Below are positions 16,226 to 24,229 of a stretch of 64,000 nt of DNA, one piece after another. Every line of letters begins with the position of its first letter. Positions within the stretch are counted from its first letter, which is position 1. Both the position numbers and the translations under genes were made by a program. Under the pieces are notes generated by a model. It saw only the letters and a program-made list of their open reading frames with translations, was not told the origin of the DNA and did not search any database. Source of the DNA: Acidocella aminolytica 101 = DSM 11237 (GTDB taxonomy: Bacteria > Pseudomonadota > Alphaproteobacteria > Acetobacterales > Acetobacteraceae); NCBI RefSeq assembly GCF_900129125.1, contig NZ_FQVJ01000002.1:1-64000 (forward strand), written 5' to 3'.

Positions 16226-17232
16226 CCCAGATCCAGCGCCTTTGCCACGCTGGCAGCCACATGGAGGAAGCTGTTGGCCACAACACCGTTTTCATCCAGC
16301 GCCGCGACTGGCTGACCTGTATCCCCGGCTTGGCGGATGGCCAGTTCAAGCGGGATTTCCCCCAGGAAAGGCACGCCGATTTTCTTAGCCTCGGCCTGGG
16401 CGCCGCCATGGCCGAAAATTTCACTCCGGTGGCCGCAATTCGGGCAGCAGAAGAAAGACATATTCTCAACTACGCCCAGCACCTTCACACCTACCTGCTC
16501 GAACATCTGCACGCCGCGCCGGGCGTCCAAAAGTGCCAGATCCTGAGGGGTGGAGACGATGACCGCGCCAGAGGGCTTGGCCTTCTGTGCCAGGGTGAGC
16601 TGGGCGTCGCCGGTGCCGGGGGGCATGTCCACCACAAGAATATCCAGCGGCCCCCAATCCACCTGGCCTAGCATCTGGTTCAATGCGCCCATGACCATTG
16701 GGCCGCGCCAGATCATCGCTTTGTCTTCCGGCACCAGATAGCCGATGGACATGGATTTCACGCCATAGGCGTCCAGCGTCTGGATGCGCCCGTTCAGCAC
16801 GGAGGGTTTGGTGTGGAGGCCAAGCATTTTAGGCAAGGAGGGGCCGTAAATATCGGCGTCCAGCAGCCCGACCTTCAGGCCGCGCTGGGCCAGCGCCACG
16901 GCGAGGTTGACGGCCACGGTGGATTTACCGACCCCGCCTTTGCCGGAGGCTACGGCGATGATGTGTTTGACGTTAGGCAGCAAGGGCAGTTCAGCTTGCG
17001 GTTGGGGGGTGCTATTGGCGGCGTGGGCGGTGAGGATTACGATGGCGGATTTAACACCAGCTAGGGTTTTCAGCCGCGATTCAATGTCTCGCCGGAGGGG
17101 CTCTAGCCCGGCGGCTTCCTCCCGTGTTGCGCGAAGGCTTACTTGCACCAATCCTTCCTGAACATGCACGCCGTCTATGCGGTGGCCGATATTGAAGGGG
17201 GCGAGGGCGGTACGAATCTCAGCTTCAGTCAT
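16222..17232 (-). CDS. apbC: Mrp/ApbC-family iron-sulfur carrier ATPase
   Basis: P-loop ATPase of 336 residues that binds and transfers Fe-S clusters to apo-enzymes. An N-terminal MIP18/DUF59 domain (residues about 1-85) is followed by the deviant Walker A motif GKGGVGKST near 116-124 and DADIYGPSLPKMLG. The cluster-binding CPNCGH lies in the C-terminal half (FFCCPNCGH), followed by FGHGGA. The start MTEAEIRTAL is unambiguous for the family. It is translationally coupled to holC and diverges from the DegP-type protease. Succinate dehydrogenase and quinolinate synthase in this window are among the kinds of proteins that need such a carrier. Confidence 0.93.
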   Translation of the reverse strand: MTEAEIRTALAPFNIGHRIDGVHVQEGLVQVSLRATREEAAGLEPLRRDIESRLKTLAGVKSAIVILTAHAANSTPQPQAELPLLPNVKHIIAVASGKGGVGKSTVAVNLAVALAQRGLKVGLLDADIYGPSLPKMLGLHTKPSVLNGRIQTLDAYGVKSMSIGYLVPEDKAMIWRGPMVMGALNQMLGQVDWGPLDILVVDMPPGTGDAQLTLAQKAKPSGAVIVSTPQDLALLDARRGVQMFEQVGVKVLGVVENMSFFCCPNCGHRSEIFGHGGAQAEAKKIGVPFLGEIPLELAIRQAGDTGQPVAALDENGVVANSFLHVAASVAKALDLG

Positions 17233-17296
17233 AAGTCAAAGATAGAACGCCATGCCCCTCTTGCGAAGATCGTCCTGGCTCGTCACTGTTGGCTTC

Positions 17297-18700
17297 ATGA
17301 AGCTTTTGGCGCGCTCATTTTCTGTTCTGTTCCTGTTGGCTGCGGCGGTGGCGCACGCGGCGGATTTGCCGCCCGCGTTGGCGGACCTCGCGGCGAAGGT
17401 GGCGCCGGCGGTGGTCAGCATTGCCTCCATGGCGCCGGTGAATAAAAACTCCGCGCAGGATGATGGGAGTGATGACGGGAGCGGCGATGGCAGCGCCTAT
17501 CATCCGGCCTCCGATAAGCCTAGTGACACCGCGAGCACGGTAGTGCCGCCGCCCAAGACGATAGAGTCCCTGGGCTCTGGTTTTGTGTTCGACCCGGCCG
17601 GGTACATTCTCACCAATAATCATGTGGTGAATGGCGCCAGTAATATTACCGTGACGTTCCCGGATGGCACGGTTTATCCGGCGATTATCGCCGGGCGGGA
17701 CCGCGATGCCGACCTTGCCGTGCTGAAAATCAATGCCGGGCATAAGCTGCCTTTCGTGCCGTTTGGTGACTCAAACAAGATGCGGGTGGGTGATTGGGTG
17801 CTGGCCGTTGGGAACCCGTTCGGAATGCCGGGGACCAACACGGCAGGAATTGTCAGCGCGCTGCACCGGCAGATTGATGACACGAAATATGATGATTTCA
17901 TCCAGACCGATGCGGCCATCAATAAAGGCAACTCGGGTGGGCCTTTATTTAATCTGCAAGGGCAGGTGATTGGCGTGAATTCGGCCATCTATGCGCCTTC
18001 GGGCGCCTCTGACGGGATCGGGTTCTCGATTCCCTCCGCCATGGCGGAGCCGGTGGCCGAGGCGTTGGCCCATAGCGGTAAAATGGTCCGGGGATGGCTG
18101 GGCGTGGCAACCGAAGAGGTGACACCAAGTATTCAAGGGGTTCTAAAGCTTCAGAGCCCCAAGGGAGCCTTGGTGGGGGCGGTTTCCGCGAGGTCCCCGG
18201 CAAGCGGCAAGTTGCAGCCGGGGGATGTAATTACAGCCATGGGCGGGACGCCGATTGATAATCCGCGCGCGTTGTTTATCCGCACGGCGGAGTTTCAGAC
18301 CGGGCAGAGTGTGAAGGTTGATTTTGTACGCAATGGTGTAGCGGCGCATACGCAGCTGACCATAACCGCGTCGCCGCCCGCGCGGGACGAAAATATTGAG
18401 CAGACTCACGAGCCCAAACCCAAGCCGGTGACGCTTTCAGCTTATGGGCTGGGGCTGGCGGGTAACCCCGCGGAGAATGGTGTTTCCGTCACATCGGCCA
18501 CGGGGCCCGCGGCAAAGGCGGGGATTGTGGCGGGTAATATCATCCAGCAGGTGAATGGCGTTGTTGTGGCCACGGCGACGGATGTGCGTAAGCAGGTGGA
18601 TGCTTTGGGTGACGCGCCAGCGGTGTTTCTGATCAGCGGGCCAGCGCAGGGGGGCGGAAACCCCGGCCCGCGCTGGGTGGCGGTGAAGCCGAATAAATAA
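17297..18700 (+). CDS. DegP/HtrA-type periplasmic serine protease
   Basis: Secreted quality-control protease of about 467 residues. A signal peptide begins KLLARSFSVLFLLAAA and ends at AHA|ADLPP. A short acidic Gly/Ser/Asp-rich linker separates it from the trypsin-like domain, whose triad is H109 (NNHVV), D139 (DADLAVLK) and S213 (GNSGGPL). Two PDZ-like regions follow, one around GWLGVATEEV and one around GVSVTSATGPAAKAGIVAGN. Upstream in-frame ATG at 17252 would precede the basic signal region, so 17297 is preferred. It is probably sigma-E-like or stress regulated, but I see no clear promoter. It shares the upstream region with mrp on the other strand. Confidence 0.9.
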   Translation: MKLLARSFSVLFLLAAAVAHAADLPPALADLAAKVAPAVVSIASMAPVNKNSAQDDGSDDGSGDGSAYHPASDKPSDTASTVVPPPKTIESLGSGFVFDPAGYILTNNHVVNGASNITVTFPDGTVYPAIIAGRDRDADLAVLKINAGHKLPFVPFGDSNKMRVGDWVLAVGNPFGMPGTNTAGIVSALHRQIDDTKYDDFIQTDAAINKGNSGGPLFNLQGQVIGVNSAIYAPSGASDGIGFSIPSAMAEPVAEALAHSGKMVRGWLGVATEEVTPSIQGVLKLQSPKGALVGAVSARSPASGKLQPGDVITAMGGTPIDNPRALFIRTAEFQTGQSVKVDFVRNGVAAHTQLTITASPPARDENIEQTHEPKPKPVTLSAYGLGLAGNPAENGVSVTSATGPAAKAGIVAGNIIQQVNGVVVATATDVRKQVDALGDAPAVFLISGPAQGGGNPGPRWVAVKPNK

Positions 18701-18702
18701 AG

Positions 18703-18993
18703 CTATTGCGGCAGCCAGACGAAGGCACTGATGGCTTTGGCGAGGCTGAGGTCTTTGTCTGTCAGTCCGCCCGCGCTGTGGGTTGAAAGAGAGATGCTGA
18801 CCTTGTTGTAGGAGTTGGACCAGTCCGGGTGGTGGTCTAGCTTTTCAGCCAGCATGGCAACATGCGTCATGAAGGAAAATGCTTCTGAGAAGCTTTTGAA
18901 TGTGAACTCCTGACAGATCGATTTCTGGTCGCAGCTGAGATGCCATTTGGGCGGCAAATTCGTGAATGCCTCTGGGCCAAGGAGTTTCGGCAT
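18703..18993 (-). CDS. phhB: 4a-hydroxytetrahydrobiopterin dehydratase (pterin-4a-carbinolamine dehydratase)
   Basis: Small enzyme of 96 residues that recycles oxidised pterin by removing water from 4a-hydroxytetrahydropterin. The active-site segment [20 protein letters not shown] carries the two adjacent histidines, and the late GGLTDKD contains the conserved Asp. The frame is open to 19107, but the ATG at 18993 ([10 protein letters not shown]) has AGGATGAGG before it and gives the family length. There is no phenylalanine hydroxylase in the window; PCD proteins also occur without one, sometimes linked to molybdopterin cofactor use. The gene follows formyl-THF cyclo-ligase on the same strand with about 70 bases between. 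Confidence 0.9.
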   Translation of the reverse strand: MPKLLGPEAFTNLPPKWHLSCDQKSICQEFTFKSFSEAFSFMTHVAMLAEKLDHHPDWSNSYNKVSISLSTHSAGGLTDKDLSLAKAISAFVWLPQ

Positions 18994-19060
18994 GACCTCA
19001 TCCTTTCTTGGTTTTGGCATTTCATTTTGCGCGCTGGACGGGGAGGCGGCAAGTTTCAAA

Positions 19061-19633
19061 TCAGTTGTGTTGAATGAGGGTGATGCCATTTTCGGTGGCA
19101 ATGGCATTCAGGGGCAGGTCTGTGGGTTCAGTGGGGATGGCTTGAGTTTGTTGGGCGGCAAAGGCGCAGCCCAGACGGAAAGCGGCGGGCAGGGCAGCTA
19201 AGGTCCGGTCGTAATAGCCACCACCATAGCCAAGACGATGTCCGGTTGAATTGAACGCCAGGAGAGGGATCAAGAGAAAATCGGGTGTGAGGTGTGGGGC
19301 CTCTGGGTGCTGGGTGTTGTAGCGGCCGGGCAGCATTGGGGTGTGGGGCGTCCAGGCGCGGAAAATGAGCGCATGGCCGGGCGGTGGTGTTTCCGGCAAG
19401 GCGAGGCGGTGTCCGTGCTCATGCAGGGCGTTCAACAAGGGCAGGATATCAATTTCGCCGCGCATCGGCATGAAGCCGCCAACGGTTGCGTGGCGCGGCA
19501 CCAGGCCGGATTGCAGAACATGCATGGCCAGCCTGTGTCCCAGCGCGGGATTCTGACTTTTGCGTTTGGCCAGCATCTCTTTCCGTAAAGCTGCTTTTTG
19601 GTGTGCCAGTAGTTTTGTTTCAGCCTCATTCAT
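19061..19633 (-). CDS. 5-formyltetrahydrofolate cyclo-ligase
   Basis: ATP-dependent enzyme of 190 residues that converts 5-formyl-THF to 5,10-methenyl-THF and so keeps the folate pool in use. Family marks are the early basic helix ([11 protein letters not shown]), the [13 protein letters not shown] segment and the ATP-binding loop [16 protein letters not shown] near 132-147. Start and length are as in the family. It overlaps the preceding MotB-like gene by ATGA, so it is part of the run that begins with suhB or the OmpA-like gene. 6S RNA is often found next to this gene in bacteria; I looked in the flanks and could not see one. Confidence 0.9.
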   Translation of the reverse strand: MNEAETKLLAHQKAALRKEMLAKRKSQNPALGHRLAMHVLQSGLVPRHATVGGFMPMRGEIDILPLLNALHEHGHRLALPETPPPGHALIFRAWTPHTPMLPGRYNTQHPEAPHLTPDFLLIPLLAFNSTGHRLGYGGGYYDRTLAALPAAFRLGCAFAAQQTQAIPTEPTDLPLNAIATENGITLIQHN

Positions 19634-20754
19634 GGGGTAGTCAGGCGGAATTCGATACGGCGGTTTTGCGCGTAGTCAGCCGCGGTATTGCCTGATGCGA
19701 TTGGATTGTTCGACCCCATGCCGGAGGCCATGAGCCGATTTTTGGGCACGCCATCGGCCAGCAGCAAATCCAGGACAGCCAGCGCGCGAGCCGTGGAAAG
19801 GTCGAAATTCGTCTTATAGGGACCGCCTTTGATGGGCTGGGCGTCAGCATAGCCGTCCACGGAGAGAACCCAGTTGACGTTGGAGGGGATTTTCGCGGCG
19901 ATTTTATTGATGGCCTTGGCCACCTGAGCGATTTCAGTCTTGCCGGCCGGGGTGATGGTGGCTTCATCAACAGGGAAAAGCACGTCGCTCTCGAACACGA
20001 AGCGGTCGCCGACCACGCGGATGTTTTTTTCGCCCTTCAGGCTTTCGGACAGGGTTTTGAAGAAAACGCTCTGATATTTCTGGAGTTCTTCGACCTTGCG
20101 GGCCAGGGCTTCGTTGAGTTGTTTGCCGAGATCGGCGATTCGCACCTTGTCTTGTTTATCCGCCGATTGGGCGGCGTCTAGCGCCACTTGTAAGGCGGCA
20201 AGCTGGGCGCGCAGGGCGGCCATTTGCTGATTGAGCAGGGCGATCTGCGCGGCATCCTGCTTGTTCAGCTTTTGGGCGTCGGAGAGTTTGGATTGTAGAT
20301 CGCTTCCGCCCACGGCCTGCATCTGGGCTTGTAATGTGGCGATGCGCCCTGTGGCTGCGGCAGCCTGGGCCTGGGTGTCGGATAGCTGGGCCTGGAGGGA
20401 TTTCTGCGAATCCTGCAGGCTGGAAATGGTGGCGGTGTCGGTGGAAAGCTGTTGGGTGAGGGTGGCATTGGCCGCCTGCGCAGAGGCAAGCTGCGCGTTT
20501 AACGCCGCCAGTTCCTGCGAGAGGGTGGCGTCTTTCGAGCTTTCCATGGAGAGGCTTTGGGTCAGCTCCGCGATTTGCTCCTTGAGCTGGGTGATTGTGT
20601 TGTCCGAGCCTTTCAGCGCGTAGGACAAAAACGCTTCAGCCAGCACAAATACGAGCAGGACGAAGATGGTGACCATGAGGAGGGTCGATAGCGCGTCCAC
20701 ATAACCCGGCCAGCCCTCCAGCCCGTTATTGCCATTGTTGCGCCGCCGGCTCAT
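19630..20754 (-). CDS. MotB-like/OmpA-domain peptidoglycan-binding protein with coiled coil
   Basis: Inner-membrane protein of 374 residues built like a stator B subunit. One membrane segment near residues 23-46 follows GYVDALSTLL, where D20 is at the place of the proton-carrying Asp of MotB. A long periplasmic Ala/Gln/Leu-rich coiled coil occupies about 50-225, much longer than in MotB. The C-terminal OmpA-like domain has SVDGYADAQPI, then NFDLSTARALAVLDLLL and QNRRIEFRL, the usual peptidoglycan contacts. It is coupled on both sides by ATGA: to the MotA/ExbB-like gene upstream and to the cyclo-ligase downstream. No flagellar gene is near, so an energised cell-wall-anchored complex other than the flagellum is inferred. 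Confidence 0.85.
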   Translation of the reverse strand: MSRRRNNGNNGLEGWPGYVDALSTLLMVTIFVLLVFVLAEAFLSYALKGSDNTITQLKEQIAELTQSLSMESSKDATLSQELAALNAQLASAQAANATLTQQLSTDTATISSLQDSQKSLQAQLSDTQAQAAAATGRIATLQAQMQAVGGSDLQSKLSDAQKLNKQDAAQIALLNQQMAALRAQLAALQVALDAAQSADKQDKVRIADLGKQLNEALARKVEELQKYQSVFFKTLSESLKGEKNIRVVGDRFVFESDVLFPVDEATITPAGKTEIAQVAKAINKIAAKIPSNVNWVLSVDGYADAQPIKGGPYKTNFDLSTARALAVLDLLLADGVPKNRLMASGMGSNNPIASGNTAADYAQNRRIEFRLTTP

Positions 20755-21893
20755 GATCGCGGTTCATCCAGCCGTGCCGAAAGGGTGCGGGTTAGAATTT
20801 TAAGGTCGTTGCGCAAGTCGCTCAGGCTTTGGGTACGGCCTTGCTCGCTCTCGGTCATAAAGCGGTTCAGCAGCAATTCAATGTTGCGCAGATGCGCGCG
20901 TGAAACATCATCCCCCTCATTCCGGGCGTCTGACAGCTTGCTCAAAAGCGGGGTCAAGGAGAGTTGGGCGCTGGCAACCTTTTCCATGAGTTGCTGTTGT
21001 AGGCGCAGCGTGTCACCGAGATCCGCCATGCGGTCGGCGAGTGTGCGCAGGGCGTTGTTGCTCTGGACGCGGCCTTCCTCGCCACGGGCGAGAACGCGCT
21101 GGAGCTGGTCCATGTTCTCGGCTGTTTGTTCCAAGAGGGCCTGAACATAGGCCGGCACGCTGGCCTCGCCATCGCCGACCAGCCCGCCAGAGCCGAGACG
21201 GGTGAGGGAGGCGAGCCATTCTTCGAGCTCGTTGAAAAAGCGGTTCATCGCCTGACCCGCCGTGAGGTCCAGAAAGCCAAGGACCAGAGCGCCGGAGAGG
21301 CCAAACATGGAGGCGGAAAACGCTGTGCCCATGCCTGCCAGCGGCTTAGCCAGCCCGGCTTTGAGTTGCGCGAACATGGCGTTCACATCCCCGCTGCCAG
21401 CGAGGTTCATGCCATTGATCACGTCAGCCACGGCGGAAACTGTGTGCAGTAGTCCCCAGAACGTGCCGAGCAGGCCAAGGAAGATCATCACGCCGGTAAT
21501 GTAGCGGGAGAGTTCGCGGGATTCGTCGAGCCGGGAGGACACGCCATCCAGGATGGTGCGCATGGACTGGCCGGAAAGGGTGATGCGGCGTTCGCCATCC
21601 GCTCGGCCGTGCAGCATACGGGCCATGGGCGCGAGCAGAGTGGGGGGCGTGGCTTCCACCAGTTTCTGGCGGTTGCGGCGAAAATCCTCCACCCAGGCTG
21701 ATTCGGGGTAGAGGCGCTGTACTTGGCGGATGTTCCAGAATACGCCAAATAGCTCGACCGCGAAAATGATCGAGTTGATGACCGGGTTGGCCATGAAGAA
21801 ATGAGCTAGAACAGGCGCGAGCGCCGCCGCGCCACCGTAGATCACCACACAGAACAGGATCATGCGTATGAGATAATTGGTTGGCTTGGTCAT
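20751..21893 (-). CDS. MotA/TolQ/ExbB-family proton channel subunit
   Basis: Membrane protein of 380 residues, probably partner of the MotB-like protein encoded just after it (ATGA overlap). Hydrophobic segments lie at about 10-30, 37-55, 131-155 and 184-212, a four-helix arrangement closer to MotA than to three-helix TolQ/ExbB. The last two contain GLLGTFWGLLHTVS and AGMGTAFSASMFGL, the small-residue and Thr/Ser-rich faces expected of the channel. A cytoplasmic loop of about 75 residues separates the pairs, and a charged helical tail of some 165 residues follows. The tail is unusual for ExbB and recalls ZorA-type subunits only in outline; no defence genes are nearby. Confidence 0.85.
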   Translation of the reverse strand: MTKPTNYLIRMILFCVVIYGGAAALAPVLAHFFMANPVINSIIFAVELFGVFWNIRQVQRLYPESAWVEDFRRNRQKLVEATPPTLLAPMARMLHGRADGERRITLSGQSMRTILDGVSSRLDESRELSRYITGVMIFLGLLGTFWGLLHTVSAVADVINGMNLAGSGDVNAMFAQLKAGLAKPLAGMGTAFSASMFGLSGALVLGFLDLTAGQAMNRFFNELEEWLASLTRLGSGGLVGDGEASVPAYVQALLEQTAENMDQLQRVLARGEEGRVQSNNALRTLADRMADLGDTLRLQQQLMEKVASAQLSLTPLLSKLSDARNEGDDVSRAHLRNIELLLNRFMTESEQGRTQSLSDLRNDLKILTRTLSARLDEPRS

Positions 21894-22495
21894 GGCTTCG
21901 CGCTGGCTCCGATCTGGGCTTCGTTATTGTCGGCTCCGGGGACGGTCCCGGCGGCGCGGGGAATGATGTTTTGGGCAGGCACGCCGCAGGCGATCAGTGC
22001 ATCGCGGATGGCGAAGGCCCGCGCCATGGAAAGCCGCATGGCGCTGGATGGGTCCGACGGGTCGGCAGGAGCGCGGGTGACGACGGGAACGCTGCGTTGA
22101 GAGGCGCAGAATGGCTTTAACGTATCTGCGGCGCTGGCGGGTAGGGTGGCGCTGCCGGGGCTAAACTGGATTCGGGCAAGGGTTGGAATAATGGGTTTTG
22201 GCGCTACGGGCTTGGGCGCCACGGGCACCATGGGAGGAACCTTGGGTGCTGGCACCGAAGGTGGTGCTGGAGGCGGCAGAGGCAGCGGCGCTGGCTTGGC
22301 CGGCTTTGTATGGTGGAAAGGCTTGGCAGGTGGCAGTTTAACGTGAGGCTTGGCCACGGCGGGCTGGACCGCAGGTGCGATCAGAGGCAAGCCCTGCAAT
22401 TGCCGCAGGGCTGCCGGATTGACCGTGACCTGGGCAAAGCCGCAGGCCGGAATAAGGGCGAGGAGGCCGGGAAGCCAGACTGAGGTTTTCACGCC
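21890..22495 (-). CDS. exported Pro-rich protein with degenerate OmpA-like domain
   Basis: Protein of about 201 residues, the first gene of the MotA/MotB-like unit (ATGA overlap with the MotA-like gene). A hydrophobic N-terminus ending PACGFAQ looks like a signal peptide. A Pro/Ala/Lys-rich linker of roughly 75 residues follows, then an OmpA-like domain with IQFSPGSATLPASAADTLKP and SMARAFAIRDALIACGVP. The Arg pair usually found near the end (NRRVE) is replaced by NNEAQI, so peptidoglycan binding may be weak or lost. The frame extends far upstream over suhB, but the GTG at 22495, 14 bases after the suhB stop, gives the signal peptide. The start is not certain, since no ATG fits. Confidence 0.65.
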   Translation of the reverse strand, partial: GVKTSVWLPGLLALIPACGFAQVTVNPAALRQLQGLPLIAPAVQPAVAKPHVKLPPAKPFHHTKPAKPAPLPLPPPAPPSVPAPKVPPMVPVAPKPVAPKPIIPTLARIQFSPGSATLPASAADTLKPFCASQRSVPVVTRAPADPSDPSSAMRLSMARAFAIRDALIACGVPAQNIIPRAAGTVPGADNNEAQIGASAKP

Positions 22496-22508
22496 TGGCA
22501 AACTAGCC

Positions 22509-23336
22509 TCAACCCCGCTTGGCCGCCAGACCGTCCTGAACCAGTTCAAGCAGCTTGGGGTGAAGATGCGGGTTGGCCGCGACCACCACATTGTCCACAT
22601 TGTCCTTGCCTTCACCATCGGTGGCATATCCGCCAGCTTCGCGGACGATGAGCATACCCGCCGCGATATCCCACGGTTTGATGCCCATTTCCCAATAGCC
22701 GTCATAACGCCCGGCCGCGACCCAGGCGAGGTCCAGGGCGGCGGAGCCGAAGCGGCGCACACCCGCCGTTGCGGGCATTAGCGCTCCCAGCGTGCGGGCG
22801 AAGGCAAGGCGGTTGCTCGAAGATGTGGCGGCGAAGGGGATGCCGGTGGCGAACAGTGCCGTGTGTAGCTCCCGCCGGGCTGAAACGCGCAGACGTTTGT
22901 CGTTCAAATAGGCGCCGACACCTTTCTCGGCCCAGAACAGCTCACCATTCACGGGACAATAGACCACGGCGGCGGCGATCTCGGTGGCGCCGTCCGGCAG
23001 ACGTTTCTCCAACGCGATGGAGATGGCCCAGTGCGGGATGCCGTGTAGGAAGTTGGTGGTGCCGTCGAGCGGGTCCACGATCCAGCGCCAGGACCATTTG
23101 TCGGAGCCGGAGGCGCCGCTTTCCTCCATCAGAAAGCCATAGCCCGGGCGGGCCTTTTCAAGCTCCTCACGCAGGGTGGCTTCGGCGCGCATATCCGCCT
23201 GGCTGACGAAATCCCCCGGGCCTTTGATAGAGACCTGTAGGTTTTCGACCTCCATGAAATCGCGCAGCAAGCGCTTGGCGGCCTTGTTGGCGGCGTTGTG
23301 CATGACCGTCATGTGCGCAGAGAGACGAGGCATCAT
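22509..23336 (-). CDS. suhB: inositol monophosphatase family protein (SuhB)
   Basis: Magnesium-dependent phosphatase of 275 residues acting on inositol-1-phosphate and similar substrates; SuhB also affects rRNA transcription in E. coli. The metal-binding motifs are EESG, DPLDGTTNF (near 88-96) and WDIAAGMLIVREAGG. Length is usual for SuhB. There are two adjacent ATG codons (ATGATG) at the start. It is separated from efp by about 100 bases with a hairpin, and it is followed after 13 bases by the OmpA-like gene, so it may head the five-gene run down to the pterin dehydratase. Confidence 0.9.
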   Translation of the reverse strand: MMPRLSAHMTVMHNAANKAAKRLLRDFMEVENLQVSIKGPGDFVSQADMRAEATLREELEKARPGYGFLMEESGASGSDKWSWRWIVDPLDGTTNFLHGIPHWAISIALEKRLPDGATEIAAAVVYCPVNGELFWAEKGVGAYLNDKRLRVSARRELHTALFATGIPFAATSSSNRLAFARTLGALMPATAGVRRFGSAALDLAWVAAGRYDGYWEMGIKPWDIAAGMLIVREAGGYATDGEGKDNVDNVVVAANPHLHPKLLELVQDGLAAKRG

Positions 23337-23371
23337 GATGAAAAGATCCTGAGAAATGAGGCTATAACTGC

Positions 23372-23405
23372 ATTCCGGGCGGCGGGTCGCCCCTCCGCCC
23401 GGAAT
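23372..23405 (-). terminator. hairpin after efp
   Basis: ATTCCGGGCGG at 23372-23382 is an exact inverted match to CCGCCCGGAAT at 23395-23405, an 11-bp stem with a 12-base loop lying between the efp stop and the suhB start. No T-run follows in either direction, so it may act as a terminator with Rho or as a processing site. Confidence 0.5.
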
Positions 23406-23439
23406 TGATCAGCAAAGAGGCGGATAGCCCCGGCGGAAA

Positions 23440-24006
23440 TTAGCCCTTGGCGCGCTCAACATAGGAGCCGTCCTCGGTGCGGACCACCACGCGCTCGCCA
23501 GCCTCAATAAAGGGCGGGACCAGCGTTTTCACACCGTTGGAGAGCTTGGCGGGCTTGTAAGAAGAGGAGGCGGTTTGCCCCTTCACGACCGGGTCGGCCT
23601 CGACAATTTCAAGCGTGACCTGCGGCGGCAGGGTGATGCCGACCGGGTCGCCTTCAACCAGCGCCAGCACGATGGGCATGTTGTCCTGCAGGAAGGGGGC
23701 GGACTCACCCAGGATGGAGACGGGCACCATGATCTGCTCGAAGGTCTCGGGGTCCATCAGCACGAGGTTCTCGCCATCCGTATAAGAATAGGTGTAGTCG
23801 CGGTCCTCTGTAGTCAGGCGCTCAACGGTGTCTGCGGTGCGCCAGCGTTCGTTGGTCTTGTTGCCGGTCTTCAGGTTACGCATTTCCACCTGGATGAAAG
23901 CGCCACCCTTGCCGGGGGTGATGATCTGCTGCTTCAGCACGGTCCAGCGCGCACCCTCGTGCTCAATAACCTGGCCAGCGCGGATAAGGTTTGCCTGCTG
24001 CTTCAT
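23440..24006 (-). CDS. efp: elongation factor P
   Basis: Translation factor of 188 residues that rescues ribosomes stalled at proline stretches. It has three beta domains; the first carries the modification loop TPGKGGAF with K33 at the place that is beta-lysylated or otherwise modified in many bacteria. The C-terminus EAGERVVVRTEDGSYVERAKG matches the family. The frame is open to 24129, but the ATG at 24006 (MKQQANLIRAGQV) gives the usual start. No EpmA, EpmB or EarP gene is present in this window. It appears to be transcribed alone. Confidence 0.93.
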   Translation of the reverse strand: MKQQANLIRAGQVIEHEGARWTVLKQQIITPGKGGAFIQVEMRNLKTGNKTNERWRTADTVERLTTEDRDYTYSYTDGENLVLMDPETFEQIMVPVSILGESAPFLQDNMPIVLALVEGDPVGITLPPQVTLEIVEADPVVKGQTASSSYKPAKLSNGVKTLVPPFIEAGERVVVRTEDGSYVERAKG

Positions 24007-24229
24007 AATACTGCCTTGCGGATTGAATACTGAATGATCGTAAGGCCGGGGCTTACGATGCCAAGAGGCTAGAGGCAAGCCGTTTTGGCCCCAGGCCCGG
24101 TTGCGCGGCCAGTTTGGTAAATGGCGCATTTATCTTTCAGGGGTAGGATTAACGGACCGTTCAGCATACGGTGGGTAATGTTTTCACAACCTATGGTCGA
24201 GTATATACCGCAAAATGGGGCACTTTCTT
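24007..24229. other. intergenic between efp and the autotransporter remnant
   Basis: About 220 bases that must hold the efp promoter. No open frame here looks like a protein. The stretch 24165-24235 is AT-richer than the surroundings; nothing else was recognised. Confidence 0.5.

Noticed and set aside
18994-19060. 6S RNA next to the formyl-THF cyclo-ligase
   Set aside because: The flanks are only tens of bases long and hold coupled genes, so there is no room for a 6S RNA.
20751-22495. Zorya-type anti-phage system (ZorA/ZorB)
   Set aside because: MotA/MotB-like features are present but no ZorC, ZorD or ZorE gene follows; the neighbours are housekeeping genes.
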